From: Pusillimonas minor
Lineage (GTDB): Bacteria > Pseudomonadota > Gammaproteobacteria > Burkholderiales > Burkholderiaceae_B
Direction of reading: 5' to 3'
Length of the DNA stretch: 64,000 nt
Assembly (NCBI RefSeq): GCF_014237865.1
Contig: NZ_JACJUU010000005.1
Span: 124,001-188,000, forward strand
Every line of letters starts with the position of its first letter. Position 1 is the first letter of the stretch. Under the pieces are notes generated by a model that did not search any database, was not told the origin of the DNA, and saw nothing but the letters and a program-made list of their open reading frames with translations. Of this stretch, positions 36,706 through 45,645 are shown piece by piece. The position numbers and the translations under genes were made by a program.

Positions 36706-37377
36706 GTGGTTAGCACTACCCCCGAATCGTCACCCAAGGCTGCGCCCAAGCGCTCTATCCAGCCCCTGATCTGGATCGTTGTATTGTGCATGGCGCCCAT
36801 CGTGTTTGCGCTGCTGGCTTACTACGTACCGGCACTGGGCCTGCGCCCAGGCGAAACCAGCAATTACGGGCAACTGGTTAACCCCCAGCGGCCCACACCA
36901 CCGGCCGAACAGCTTGGCCTGACGACGCTCGACGGCAAGCCCTTCGACCTGGCCAGCCTGCACGGCAAATGGGTGCTGGCTACGGCCGACCAAGGCGCCT
37001 GCCCCGAATCCTGCGTCGAAAAGCTGTTTATCTTGCGCAACTCTCATGCCAGCCAGGGCAAAAACGTCGATCGCGTCACGCGCATCTGGTTCATCACCGA
37101 CAACGCCGAGATCCCGCAAATTGTGCAAGACGCCTACGTCGGTACTGTGTTCGTGCGGGCAGACCCTGCAAAACTGGCCACCTACCTGCCCACCAACACC
37201 GTCACATCTGCCGGGGCATCGGTCGCCGAAACCCTGGCACAGCCCATGTGGGTGATCGACCCCCTGGGCAACCTTATGCTCGAGTTCCCGCCCGACGACG
37301 GTACCGCGCCGCAAGAACGAGGCCCTCGTGTACGTAAAGACATCAGCAAACTGATCTACAACTCGCGCATTGGTTAA
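36706..37377 (+). CDS. Membrane-anchored thioredoxin-like protein with CxxxC site in the oxidase assembly cluster
   Basis: The 223-residue protein has one N-terminal helix (about 21-42) and a periplasmic thioredoxin-like domain beginning at GLTTLDGKPFDLASLHGKWVL. Its Cys99 and Cys103 (CPESC) have the SCO-type CPxxC spacing, not the CxxC of thioredoxins. It may help reduce or metallate the CuA site, but lacks the obvious downstream His of true SCO. GTG start at 36706 with AAAAGGA upstream. It lies between SURF1 and ctaA with short gaps. Confidence 0.72.
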   Translation: MVSTTPESSPKAAPKRSIQPLIWIVVLCMAPIVFALLAYYVPALGLRPGETSNYGQLVNPQRPTPPAEQLGLTTLDGKPFDLASLHGKWVLATADQGACPESCVEKLFILRNSHASQGKNVDRVTRIWFITDNAEIPQIVQDAYVGTVFVRADPAKLATYLPTNTVTSAGASVAETLAQPMWVIDPLGNLMLEFPPDDGTAPQERGPRVRKDISKLIYNSRIG

Positions 37378-37379
37378 TC

Positions 37380-38393
37380 ATGATCGACGCCATCAAAACC
37401 CGCTACCGCAAGCTGGTTTTCTTCACCTGGTTTTTAACCCTTGACCTGATCATGTTTGGCGCCTTCGTGCGCCTGACCGACTCTGGCTTGGGTTGCCCCG
37501 ACTGGCCCGGCTGCTACGGCAAAGTCACGCCCATTGGCGCGTCCGACCACATTCGTGCAGCCGTCGAGGCTATGCCCTATGGCCCGGTCAGTTTTCCCAA
37601 AGCCTGGATCGAAATGATCCACCGTTACGTGGGCGCGCTGTTAGGCTTGCTGATCATTTTTATCGTGATCATGGCCTGGCGGCACCGCAAAGTGCTGGGC
37701 AACACACCGCGCCTGGCTATCGTCACCCTGGTTGCCGTGTGCATTCAAGGGGCGTTCGGCGCCTGGACGGTCACGCTCAAGCTCATGCCTATTATTGTTA
37801 CCATCCATCTATTGGGCGGCATGACGCTTCTGGCACTGATGACCTGGCTGGCCGCGCGCGAAAAATCACATCCTCCGATCTCGTCAGCCGCGGCGCGCTG
37901 GCACCCCTGGATGGTCGCCGGCTTCATTTTGATATTCGCCCAGATTGCACTGGGCGGCTGGGTCAGCACCAATTATGCAGCGCTGGCGTGTATGGACTTC
38001 CCTACCTGCAATGGGCAATGGGTACCGCCTATGGACCTGCACGGCGGCTTCTCGCTCATTCGCGCATTGGGTGAGCTACCCTCGGGCGAGATGATTTCGC
38101 AACAGGCCCTGACCGCTATTCATTGGGTACACCGTAACTTTGCTTTTGTAGTGTTTGTTTATATGGGCCTGCTGGCGCTTAAATTACGCCAGGAACCCGG
38201 CCTGCGCACCCCGGCCACGGCCATTTTGCTATTGCTGCTGGCACAATTGTTTACCGGCCTGACCACTATTTTCTTCGAGTGGCCCTTGCTGATTGCCGTG
38301 CTGCACAACGGCGGCGCCGCCGGGCTGGTTCTGTTCAGCACAACCTTGCTGGTTCGTCTGGCGGCCACCCGTCAGACTACAATAGCGTCATGA
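37380..38393 (+). CDS. ctaA: Heme A synthase (COX15/CtaA)
   Basis: Oxidises the C8 methyl of heme O to make heme A for the oxidase. The 337-residue, eight-helix protein has [15 protein letters not shown] with its Cys pair, [12 protein letters not shown] with a heme ligand His, and a second half with [14 protein letters not shown] and [10 protein letters not shown]. It begins two nt after the preceding gene and overlaps ctaB by four nt. Confidence 0.96.
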   Translation: MIDAIKTRYRKLVFFTWFLTLDLIMFGAFVRLTDSGLGCPDWPGCYGKVTPIGASDHIRAAVEAMPYGPVSFPKAWIEMIHRYVGALLGLLIIFIVIMAWRHRKVLGNTPRLAIVTLVAVCIQGAFGAWTVTLKLMPIIVTIHLLGGMTLLALMTWLAAREKSHPPISSAAARWHPWMVAGFILIFAQIALGGWVSTNYAALACMDFPTCNGQWVPPMDLHGGFSLIRALGELPSGEMISQQALTAIHWVHRNFAFVVFVYMGLLALKLRQEPGLRTPATAILLLLLAQLFTGLTTIFFEWPLLIAVLHNGGAAGLVLFSTTLLVRLAATRQTTIAS

Positions 38394-39283
38394 GTACTGC
38401 ATCATCCCTTCCTTCGTCCGGCCTGTGGCGGCAATACTGGGTATTAACCAAGCCCCGGGTTACGCAACTGGCGGTGTTTTGCGCCATTATCGGCATGTTC
38501 CTGGCCAGCCCGGGGTTGCCGCCCTGGCAACCCGTGGTCGCCGGCACCATCGGCATCTGGTTGCTGGCCGCTGCCGCCTTTGCCATCAACTGCCTTATCG
38601 AACAAGAAGTCGACGCCAAAATGCAACGCACGGCGCGGCGGGCAACGGCGCAGGGCACGATTACCAACCTGCAGGTGCTGGTGCTGTCGGGTATTTTGGG
38701 TGGTGTCGGCATGCTGGTGCTGTACCACTGGGTCAACCCGCTAACCATGTGGCTGACCTTTGCCACGTTTGTGGGCTATGCCATTATTTACACCATTATT
38801 CTTAAACCGCTCACGCCACAAAACATTGTCATTGGCGGGTTGTCGGGCGCCATGCCGCCCGCTCTGGGTTGGGCGGCAGTGGCCAATTCGGTGCCGGCCG
38901 AAGCCTGGGTGCTGGTGCTGATTATTTTTATCTGGACACCCCCGCACTTCTGGGCGCTGGCGCTTTACCGCAACACCGACTACGCCGAATCGGGCCTGCC
39001 CATGCTGCCCGTCACACACGGCCAGCAATTTACGTTGCTGCACATTTTCTTGTACAGCCTGGTTTTATTTGCAGCCACCATGTTGCCCTTCATGATCCGC
39101 ATGAGCGGCCTCATTTATCTGGCCTGTGCCGCTGTGCTTAGCGGGCTGTTTGTCTGGTATGCATGGCAACTGTATCGCAACTATTCCGATACCCTGTCGC
39201 GCAAACTGTTTCGTTTCTCGATTTTGTACTTGTCGCTGTTGTTCCTGGCGCTGCTTATCGACCACTGGGTACTACTGCTGTAA
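38390..39283 (+). CDS. ctaB: Protoheme IX farnesyltransferase (heme O synthase)
   Basis: Adds farnesyl to heme B to give heme O, the CtaA substrate. The 297-residue UbiA-type membrane protein has [18 protein letters not shown], the first Asp-rich region [18 protein letters not shown] and the second loop [16 protein letters not shown]. The ATG at 38390 overlaps the ctaA stop (ATGA). The frame is open further upstream but within ctaA. Its stop overlaps the SCO start (TAATG). Confidence 0.96.
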   Translation: MSTASSLPSSGLWRQYWVLTKPRVTQLAVFCAIIGMFLASPGLPPWQPVVAGTIGIWLLAAAAFAINCLIEQEVDAKMQRTARRATAQGTITNLQVLVLSGILGGVGMLVLYHWVNPLTMWLTFATFVGYAIIYTIILKPLTPQNIVIGGLSGAMPPALGWAAVANSVPAEAWVLVLIIFIWTPPHFWALALYRNTDYAESGLPMLPVTHGQQFTLLHIFLYSLVLFAATMLPFMIRMSGLIYLACAAVLSGLFVWYAWQLYRNYSDTLSRKLFRFSILYLSLLFLALLIDHWVLLL

Positions 39284-39888
39284 TGACGACCACCACATTC
39301 AATCGACGCTCGTTACTTAAGCTGGCAGGCGCCCTGGGGTTGACCACATTGCTGGCGGCCTGCGGCCCCGACCCGAAACCTCAGTTTCATGGGTCCGACA
39401 TCTCGGGCACCGGCCTGGGCAGCGACCTGAACATGGTCGACCATACAGGCCAGCCTCGTACCCTGGCCGACTACAAAGGTAAAGCGCTCGTGGTGTTCTT
39501 CGGGTTTACGCATTGCCCCGATGTTTGTCCCACTGCGCTGGCACATATCTCACAATCGTTGTCGTTGCTGGGCGATCAGGCCAGCGACGTTCAGGTCATT
39601 ATGGTCAGCGTCGACCCCGAGCGCGACACGCCCGAAATATTGGCCAACTACGTCAAAGCCTTCAACCCCGGCTTTGCCGGGCTGACCGGGACAGCAGATC
39701 AGCTAAAAGAAACGGCACGCTCGTTTAAAGCGTTTTATGCCAAAGTGCCCGACCGCAGCAACAACACCTACACCATGGACCACACGGCGTCTTTCTATTT
39801 GTTCGACAAAAGCGGTCAAGCACGTGTTCTGGTCAACGCCACAGCCCCGGCCGACCAACTGGCGGCCGACATAAAAGCATTGTTGTAA
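39283..39888 (+). CDS. SCO1/SenC-family copper chaperone lipoprotein
   Basis: Delivers copper and reducing power to the CuA site of CtaC. The 201-residue protein has a signal sequence with lipobox LLAAC (Cys27) and a thioredoxin-like domain with the copper-binding GFTHCPDVCP (Cys78, Cys82) and His167 in MDHTASFYLF. Translation is coupled to ctaB through TAATG. It is the last gene of the assembly cluster, convergent with rpoH. Confidence 0.94.
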   Translation: MTTTTFNRRSLLKLAGALGLTTLLAACGPDPKPQFHGSDISGTGLGSDLNMVDHTGQPRTLADYKGKALVVFFGFTHCPDVCPTALAHISQSLSLLGDQASDVQVIMVSVDPERDTPEILANYVKAFNPGFAGLTGTADQLKETARSFKAFYAKVPDRSNNTYTMDHTASFYLFDKSGQARVLVNATAPADQLAADIKALL

Positions 39889-39967
39889 TTCCCAGCGCCG
39901 CCTACCCGACTCATCCCCAAACAATCAAAACGCCCGTAACCACCGCCGAGGCGCGGGCATAAAAAAG

Positions 39968-39989
39968 GGGACGCCGAGGTTGGCGTCCC
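39968..39989 (-). terminator. Rho-independent terminator for rpoH
   Basis: GGGACGCC (39968-39975) and GGCGTCCC (39982-39989) form a perfect stem with a six-base loop. On the minus strand it is followed by T6, the classic intrinsic terminator for transcripts arriving from rpoH. Confidence 0.7.
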
Positions 39990-40227
39990 GCTAAAAACCC
40001 GCTTCAGAAGGGAGGGGATTGAGAGAAGCAGAAGCGGTCACAAGACACTGGACACAACGAGGTGAATGTCAACAATGTCTTATAAGGTTTAGGCCTTACG
40101 ACCGGCATTTGGTTCAGTCAAACACCCGATGAAAATGTATTTTTTTGTATCTACGCAAAGGCAGCTACTTGGCCCATGTCGGGCACAGCACCCGGCCCTT
40201 AAACCGGCCGGGCAATGGCCTGCGCAT

Positions 40228-41112
40228 TTAACCTGCCAATGCAGCGCGCATTTTTTTGAAGGCTGCCGCCTCGATCTGGCGGATACGCTCGGCTGAAACG
40301 CCGTATTCGGCCGCCAGTTCGTGCAGCGTTGCGCCGCCGTCGTCTTGCAGCCAGCGGGCCTCGACAATGCGTCGGGAACGGGCATCAAGCATTTCAAGGG
40401 CCTTGCCCAGCCCTGGGCCTTGCAGCGCATCGGCCGCACGGCGCTCTAGCACGTTAGAAGGTTCTTGCATGCCGTCGTCAGACAAGTACGAAACAGGGGC
40501 GAAAGCATCTTCGTCGTCTTGCGGCGCTTCGAGGGCCAGTTCGCGCCCCGTCAGACGGACTTCCATCTCGCTGACGTCTTCGGGACGCACATTAAGTTCG
40601 CGCGCAATGGCATCGACCTGGGCCGGATCGAGCGTTTGGCCGTCGGGGCGCATTCTGCGCAAATTAAAGAACAGCTTGCGCTGGGCCTTGGTGGTGGCGA
40701 TTTTGACCATACGCCAGTTGCGCACGATGTATTCGTGGATTTCGGCTTTGATCCAGTGCACGGCAAACGACACCAGCCGCACGCCGCGGTCGGGGTCGAA
40801 ACGTTTGACCGCCTTCATCAGGCCGATATTGCCTTCCTGGATGAGGTCGGCATGTGCAAGGCCATAGCCCAGGTACTGGCGCGAAATGGACACGACCAGA
40901 CGCAGGTGCGACAAAATAAGCTCGCGCGCGGCGTCGAGGTCGGCCGCATCGCGCAAACGCTTGCCCAATTCAGTTTCTTGCTCGGCAGAAAGCACGGGCA
41001 AACGATTAACCGCTGCAATATAGGCCTCGATAGTGCCTAGTGCACCGGGGTTCGAGATGGCCGCTGTTAACGCTGTATTAGACAGTGCCAAAGATTGCGA
41101 TGGGTTCGTCAT
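40228..41112 (-). CDS. rpoH: Heat-shock sigma factor RpoH (sigma-32)
   Basis: Directs RNA polymerase to heat-shock promoters. The 294-residue protein has sigma region 2 (LILSHLRLVVSISRQYLGYG, DLIQEGNIGLMKAVKRFDPDRG), the RpoH box QRKLFFNLRR that distinguishes sigma-32, and region 4 with a C-terminal HTH (TLHELAAEYGVSAERIRQIEAAAFKKMR). A perfect CIRCE sequence lies 43 nt before the start and overlaps a promoter-like region, so the HrcA repressor probably controls it. Runs opposite to the oxidase genes. Confidence 0.97.
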   Translation of the reverse strand: MTNPSQSLALSNTALTAAISNPGALGTIEAYIAAVNRLPVLSAEQETELGKRLRDAADLDAARELILSHLRLVVSISRQYLGYGLAHADLIQEGNIGLMKAVKRFDPDRGVRLVSFAVHWIKAEIHEYIVRNWRMVKIATTKAQRKLFFNLRRMRPDGQTLDPAQVDAIARELNVRPEDVSEMEVRLTGRELALEAPQDDEDAFAPVSYLSDDGMQEPSNVLERRAADALQGPGLGKALEMLDARSRRIVEARWLQDDGGATLHELAAEYGVSAERIRQIEAAAFKKMRAALAG

Positions 41113-41154
41113 TTTGGTGTGCAGTCCTGATCCTTGGAATAGGTAACTTTTATA

Positions 41155-41181
41155 TTAGCACTCTGTGCGGCCGAGTGCTAA
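41155..41181 (-). promoter_or_regulatory. CIRCE element (HrcA operator) over the rpoH promoter
   Basis: The perfect 9-9-9 sequence TTAGCACTC-N9-GAGTGCTAA occupies this interval, identical to the consensus HrcA operator. On the minus strand an extended -10-like TGC-TAATAT overlaps its left edge (41151-41163), so bound HrcA would block the promoter. It lies 43 nt upstream of the rpoH ATG. This makes sigma-32 synthesis itself subject to HrcA repression. Confidence 0.9.
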
Positions 41182-41221
41182 CGCGGTTACCAATATGACC
41201 ACCGGCCACAGAAAAAAGTTC

Positions 41222-41265
41222 AAAAAAAGCGCTCACACAACACGCCGAAGCGGCTGTGTGAGCGC
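41222..41265 (-). terminator. Strong intrinsic terminator, minus strand, upstream of rpoH
   Basis: GCGCTCACACA (41229-41239) and TGTGTGAGCGC (41255-41265) form a perfect 11-bp stem. Reading on the minus strand it is followed by seven T (41222-41228). No annotated gene on that strand precedes it, so it either insulates rpoH from upstream readthrough or ends a small RNA. Confidence 0.75.
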
Positions 41266-41580
41266 GAGGCTCTCTCTCATTAGCCATACTACACACGAAG
41301 TTTGAAGACTTCGTGAAAGCTATTAAGCAATATCTGTGCCACATCGCTTGCCACAATAGCCTTACAGAGAGCAGACCACGCCCGAGCGCCAATTTGCCGG
41401 CCTGCAGCACTAAAACGCCCCAATCTGGGTCAGCCCCGCCCCACGATCTGCACCTCAAACCAACGCTCGACATCGATGCAGGCCTGCCACACGCGCCCAT
41501 ACGCCGGTTACAGGCGAAGTCACGCCGACAACATCCAGAAGATAACGATTGATGGCTCATCACACCCAATCTCAATAATA
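41266..41580 (-). ncRNA. Possible small RNA region ending at the terminator
   Basis: No convincing protein gene lies in the roughly 480 bp between rpoH and the PepSY operon's promoter. A strong terminator pointing left needs a transcript; the only candidate source is this stretch. It contains a second hairpin, GAAGT/ACTTC near 41297-41313. No promoter could be pinned down and no known RNA family was recognised, so this is a hypothesis. Confidence 0.25.
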
Positions 41581-41584
41581 ATAG

Positions 41585-41615
41585 TGATGATAACCATTCT
41601 TATTTAATATATAAT
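41585..41615 (+). promoter_or_regulatory. Promoter with Fur-box-like sequence upstream of the PepSY operon
   Basis: TGATGATAACCATTCTTATTT (41585-41605) resembles the Fur consensus GATAATGATAATCATTATC in its central part. A TATAAT -10 follows at 41610-41615, about 135 nt before the PepSY gene. The overlap of box and -35 region would give iron-dependent repression. The match is partial, and the assignment leans on the iron-linked gene group that follows. Confidence 0.5.
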
Positions 41616-41748
41616 CGGTGCCAGTTAATACAACAGGTAAAACGCAGGGCGCAACCTTATGTTGACGCGACTGCATTGCCGTTAAAAGCGGCTGCATTAC
41701 ATCACCCGAACCCACCTACTGCGCCTTGGGCGCCTGTTTTTGAATTAA

Positions 41749-42423
41749 ATGAACGCCGTCGCCAGCAGCAAGCCCCGCAGCAAAAACGCCTGGATGAAAA
41801 CCATGCACCAGTGGCACTGGGTCAGTGCCGCCATCAGCCTGGCCGGCCTGATCCTGTTTTCAATTACCGGGGTCACCCTGAACAACGCGGCTTTATTCGA
41901 AGGCAACGCCAAAACCACGCAGCGCGAACTGGTACTACCCACCGACATGCACAACGATTTGCAGTCGTGGGCAAATACCGTCGCTGAAGCACACGCGTCG
42001 GGCGCAACGTCGCCGCCTGTCGGCCACCCCGTTTTACCGGCCAACCTCGAAAACTGGCTTGACCAGGCGCTGGGCATTCGTATTGCCGGGCGACCGGCCG
42101 AAGTGTCGGCCGACGAAGTGTATGTGTCGCTGCCCGAGCCCGGCGGCGATGCCTGGCTGGCCATTGACCTGGCCACCGGAGACCTGGAATACGAACGGAT
42201 ACACCGCGGCGCGATTGCCTACCTGAACGACCTGCACAAAGGGCGCCATAGCGGGATAGCCTGGCGCTGGTTTATAGACATACTGGCCGTCGCCTGCCTG
42301 GTCTTTGCCATTACCGGACTGGTGCTGCTGAAGATCCATGGCAAGAACCGCCCCATGACCTGGCCCGTCACCAGCGCCGGTGTGGTCATTCCGGTACTGC
42401 TTATGCTGCTTCTGGTGCACTGA
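41749..42423 (+). CDS. PepSY-associated transmembrane protein
   Basis: A 224-residue membrane protein. The first helix region MKTMHQWHWVSAAISLAGLILFSITGVTL has the HxWHW-type start of PepSY_TM proteins; the conserved LNDLHKGRHSGIAWRWFIDILAVACLVFAITGLVLL supplies further heme-type histidines. Such proteins act as cytoplasmic-membrane electron carriers in ferric or flavin-linked reduction. It starts the four-gene PepSY-DUF2271-DUF4198-ApbE unit and follows a Fur-box-like promoter. Function in iron reduction is by context. Confidence 0.83.
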   Translation: MNAVASSKPRSKNAWMKTMHQWHWVSAAISLAGLILFSITGVTLNNAALFEGNAKTTQRELVLPTDMHNDLQSWANTVAEAHASGATSPPVGHPVLPANLENWLDQALGIRIAGRPAEVSADEVYVSLPEPGGDAWLAIDLATGDLEYERIHRGAIAYLNDLHKGRHSGIAWRWFIDILAVACLVFAITGLVLLKIHGKNRPMTWPVTSAGVVIPVLLMLLLVH

Positions 42424-42539
42424 CAGCAAGCCGCCTAATGCCCCATGCCCTACACAACACACCAACAACCAACAACCAACAACCCGGTTTTAACCGACCC
42501 AACGCAAACCCAAAGCCCCTGACCCAGAGACCCGTAATC

Positions 42540-43070
42540 ATGGCACTTCCTGTTAAAACCGCCGCCACCACCGCTATTTTGCTGACCTCGCTGATGGGCG
42601 GGCACAGCGTAGCGGCCGACCTGGCACTGAATATCACCCTGCCCAAAATTGACACCGCCGAATACCACCGCCCTTATGTCGCGGTCTGGCTAGAGGGCGA
42701 CAACCGCAAAGTCGTTCGCGACATTGCCGTTTGGTACGAAAACAAAAAGGCCGATGGTGAAGGCAAAAAATGGCTGAAAGACCTGCGCCAATGGTGGCGC
42801 ATCAGCGGTCGCACCCAAGGCGAACCCGACGATGCCGTCACCGGCGCAACCCGCCCGGTGGGCGACCACACCATTAATGTGCCGGCCACAGCCGCCGCGC
42901 TCAAAGACCTGCCCCCTGGCCAGTACGAGGTCGTTGTCGAGGCCTCTCGCGAAAAAGGCGGCCGCGAGCTGATCCGGCTGCCGCTGGCCTGGCCACCCAC
43001 AGTGGCACAGCATCAGGCCACTGAGGGCAAACACGAACTGGGCGCTGTCGCCTTGCACGCCAACCCTTAA
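42540..43070 (+). CDS. DUF2271 periplasmic protein
   Basis: A 176-residue exported protein; signal peptide to about SVAADLAL. The mature part matches DUF2271: LPKIDTAEYHRPYVAVWLE, the mid-block WLKDLRQWWR and VTGATRPVGDHTINVP. The VTGATRP segment resembles the Thr of flavinylation sites that ApbE modifies (D-x-x-T-G-A-T), an attractive link to the ApbE gene downstream. The ATG at 42540 was preferred over an upstream codon reading through an ACC-AAC repeat. It is the second gene of the set. Confidence 0.8.
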   Translation: MALPVKTAATTAILLTSLMGGHSVAADLALNITLPKIDTAEYHRPYVAVWLEGDNRKVVRDIAVWYENKKADGEGKKWLKDLRQWWRISGRTQGEPDDAVTGATRPVGDHTINVPATAAALKDLPPGQYEVVVEASREKGGRELIRLPLAWPPTVAQHQATEGKHELGAVALHANP

Positions 43071-43100
43071 CGCAATTCACCCTTTGGAAGAGACCGTCTT

Positions 43101-43901
43101 ATGAAGAAACTGCTCGCCCTGTCGCTGCTGGCGGCCACCCTGACCGCTCCTGCCGCAAACGCTCACGATTTCTGGCTGCTGCCCTCGTCTACCGTACTGT
43201 CAGGTGACAAGGCCTGGGTTACCGTTGACGCCGCCGTCAGCAACGACAAATTTCATGTTAACTACCGCCCCTTGCAACTGGGAAATTTGCACATTACCAG
43301 CCCCAGCGGCCAGTCGGTACAGGCCCAAAATACCTTTACGGGCCAGATGCGCAGCGGCTTTGATGTTGAACTGACCGAGCCCGGCACCTATCAGTTGGCC
43401 ATTGTCAACGCCGGCCTGGCCGCCTTCTGGAAAGAAGACGGCAAAAACAAACGCTGGATGGGCAGCCCCGAGAAACTCGCAGCCGAAGTTCCGGCCAACG
43501 CCGAAGACCTGCGCGTCACGCAGCGCCATGGCCGCATCGAGACCTTTGTCACCCGCGACAAACCCACAACCATTAAAGCCGACGACAAGGGCCTGAGCCT
43601 GCGTCCGCTAACCCACCCCAACGACCTGTATGCCGGTGAAACCGCCAACTTTATTGTTTTGCTTGACGGCCAGCCTGCCCAAAATATTGATGTAGAAGTG
43701 GTGCGCGGCGCACAGCGCTACCGTAATCAGGTCGAAGAAATCCTCGTCAAAAGCAACGAAAGTGGCGAGATTGAAATCACCTGGCCGCAAGCCGGCCAAT
43801 ACTGGCTGCACATCGAGCACAGCGACGACAACACCAGCGTAAAACAAGCCAAGACCCGCAACCTGTCTTACACTGCCACCCTCGAGGTCTTGCCCCAGTA
43901 A
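43101..43901 (+). CDS. DUF4198 periplasmic protein
   Basis: The 266-residue exported protein has a signal peptide ending ANAHD and starts mature sequence HDFWLLPS, the N-terminal His motif common to DUF4198/NikM-like metal-handling proteins. A second domain (about 170-260) has an Ig-like beta pattern with DVEVVRGAQRYRNQ. The role is probably in binding a metal or siderophore-like complex in the periplasm. It lies 30 nt after the DUF2271 gene. Confidence 0.8.
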   Translation: MKKLLALSLLAATLTAPAANAHDFWLLPSSTVLSGDKAWVTVDAAVSNDKFHVNYRPLQLGNLHITSPSGQSVQAQNTFTGQMRSGFDVELTEPGTYQLAIVNAGLAAFWKEDGKNKRWMGSPEKLAAEVPANAEDLRVTQRHGRIETFVTRDKPTTIKADDKGLSLRPLTHPNDLYAGETANFIVLLDGQPAQNIDVEVVRGAQRYRNQVEEILVKSNESGEIEITWPQAGQYWLHIEHSDDNTSVKQAKTRNLSYTATLEVLPQ

Positions 43902-43931
43902 AACCTGCCGGTTAACCATCAAACACGTTTT

Positions 43932-45014
43932 ATGGCGTCAACCTTTGCCCGGTACAAGTCACCGGGCATACCGGCGCCACACCAACATTGGCGCCATATG
44001 AACGACTGGATACGCCTGCAAGGCAAGAGCATGGGAACGACCTGGGCGGTGGACATCGGCCCCCGTGCTGTCGTGCGCCGCCCGGCCAACACACCGCTTG
44101 GCAGCCCCAGCCCTGCCGGCACGAGCCTAACCGGGCCGCACCCCGCGTCGGCTATCCAGGGTAACTTGCAGGCGGCGCTAGACAACATCGTCGAGCAAAT
44201 GAGCACCTGGGACGCCGGCAGCACCATCAGTTGCCTGAACCGTGCACAGCCGGGCTGGTATCAGATAGAACCCGAGTTTTACACAGTGATGGAAGCCGCC
44301 CTGCAGGTGGCAGAAATGACCGAAGGGGCCTATGACCCCACATTGCATGAACTGGTGAACCTGTGGGGCTTTGGGCCGGCGGGCCCCTGCGTTCGCCCCC
44401 CTGCGCCCGCAACCCTACGCAGCGCCCTGCTGCGCAGCGGGTGGCGCAAAACCGCACTGAGCCCTGAATACCGCGGCGTCTGGCAGCCCGGCCGCTTGCA
44501 ATTTGACCTGTCGTCTATTGCCAAAGGCTACGGCGTTGACGCGATGGCGCAAACACTAGACACCCTGGGCTACACCCACTACCTGGTTGAACTGGGCGGC
44601 GAGCTGAAGGCGCGCGGCCACAATGCCGAAGGCAAACCCTGGCAAGTGGGTATCGACGAAATTCACCTGCCCATTACATTGACCAACCATGCGGTAGCCA
44701 CATCGGGCGACTACCGGCGCCACTTCGAACACAATGGCAGGCGCTACGCCCACACGCTGGATGCGCGCACGGGCCAGCCCCTGCAGCACGCGCTGGCTGC
44801 CGTCACCGTTATACACAAACAATGCGTGTTGGCCGACGCCTGGGCCACCGCCCTGCTTTGCCTGGGGCCCGAAGCAGGGCCGATGATGGCCCAGGACTAC
44901 GGGCTGGCGGCGTTATTCGTTGAGCGGGCAAAAACCGATTTCAAGGTCTGCTGGTCAACCGCGTTTGCCCAAAAAGCAGGGCTGCCAGAAGAAAACGACG
45001 TCGAAACGCAGTAG
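43932..45014 (+). CDS. FAD:protein FMN transferase (ApbE family)
   Basis: Covalently attaches FMN to a Thr in a D-x-x-T-G-A-T-type motif of target proteins. The protein carries QGKSMGTTWAV at the FAD site, GAYDPTLHELVNLWGFGP, the magnesium-binding SSIAKGYGVDAMA block and HTLDARTGQPL. The ATG at 43932 is not supported by a clear ribosome site; an internal ATG at 43998 is also possible. A likely flavin acceptor, with VTGATRP, is the DUF2271 gene two places upstream. Convergent with the MarR gene. Confidence 0.9.
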   Translation: MASTFARYKSPGIPAPHQHWRHMNDWIRLQGKSMGTTWAVDIGPRAVVRRPANTPLGSPSPAGTSLTGPHPASAIQGNLQAALDNIVEQMSTWDAGSTISCLNRAQPGWYQIEPEFYTVMEAALQVAEMTEGAYDPTLHELVNLWGFGPAGPCVRPPAPATLRSALLRSGWRKTALSPEYRGVWQPGRLQFDLSSIAKGYGVDAMAQTLDTLGYTHYLVELGGELKARGHNAEGKPWQVGIDEIHLPITLTNHAVATSGDYRRHFEHNGRRYAHTLDARTGQPLQHALAAVTVIHKQCVLADAWATALLCLGPEAGPMMAQDYGLAALFVERAKTDFKVCWSTAFAQKAGLPEENDVETQ

Positions 45015-45050
45015 ATTCTTTAAAGCTTAATTTGTAATTTTCGACCAAGC

Positions 45051-45527
45051 CTAATCAGTAATAATGGCCCGCAACAAACCAACCATGCGGTCGGCATAGT
45101 CGGGGCCCAGCTTGGCCAGCACACGCTGCTGATGCGCCATAGCCTTGTCGCACAAACCACTGATAAGTAGCGTACCCTTGGGGGTAATGCGCACCACCGT
45201 CTGGCGGCGGTCGACACGCGACGTTTCGAGGGTTACCAGCCCTTGGGCTTCCAGACGAGGCAGCACCTTGCTAAGCGTAGGTTGCTTGGTAATGGCCAAA
45301 CGGGCCAAATCGCCCACCGTTTCGCCTTCGGCCTCAAACAAACTGCCCAAAATGCGCCATTCGGTTACCGTCAGCCCGGCTTTGCGTACTTCAACATGAA
45401 ATTCGGCAGAAATATTATGGCTGGCCAACGCCAGCACCGAAGCCAGATATCGGTGCACGAAACGCACAGGCTCTTTAGGCCCGGCCTTTGGGGCGTTGAC
45501 ATCAGCCACCTGAGCACCTTTATTCAT
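45051..45527 (-). CDS. MarR-family regulator of the 45.7-58 kb catabolic operon
   Basis: The 158-residue winged-helix protein has an HTH region VTEWRILGSLFEAEGETVGDLARLAITKQPTLSKVLPRLEAQGLV and the wing DRRQTVVRITPKG. It is divergent from the large operon, and a 16-bp palindrome lies between them (45646-45661), so it probably represses that operon until an aromatic ligand binds. MarR repressors with this position are known to control iad-type IAA degradation loci. ATG at 45527; an in-frame TTG 12 nt upstream is weaker. Confidence 0.88.
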   Translation of the reverse strand: MNKGAQVADVNAPKAGPKEPVRFVHRYLASVLALASHNISAEFHVEVRKAGLTVTEWRILGSLFEAEGETVGDLARLAITKQPTLSKVLPRLEAQGLVTLETSRVDRRQTVVRITPKGTLLISGLCDKAMAHQQRVLAKLGPDYADRMVGLLRAIITD

Positions 45528-45645
45528 AAGAGACAACAATTCGGAAAAAGGGGAAAATCGTATGCCAGCGAAACCCCTACGTCAAGACGACTAATGGTTT
45601 ACCCTGATACTCAAACGACTGATTTTTTTATTAAATATTGCCAAT

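Noticed and set aside
41150-41575. 141-codon minus-strand frame upstream of rpoH
   Set aside because: It spans the CIRCE element and a strong terminator, has no ribosome site and shows no family pattern.
42458-42482. ACCAAC-type short tandem repeat before the DUF2271 gene, considered as a CRISPR or slippage switch
   Set aside because: Units are too short and few, lie outside the chosen coding start and have no spacers.
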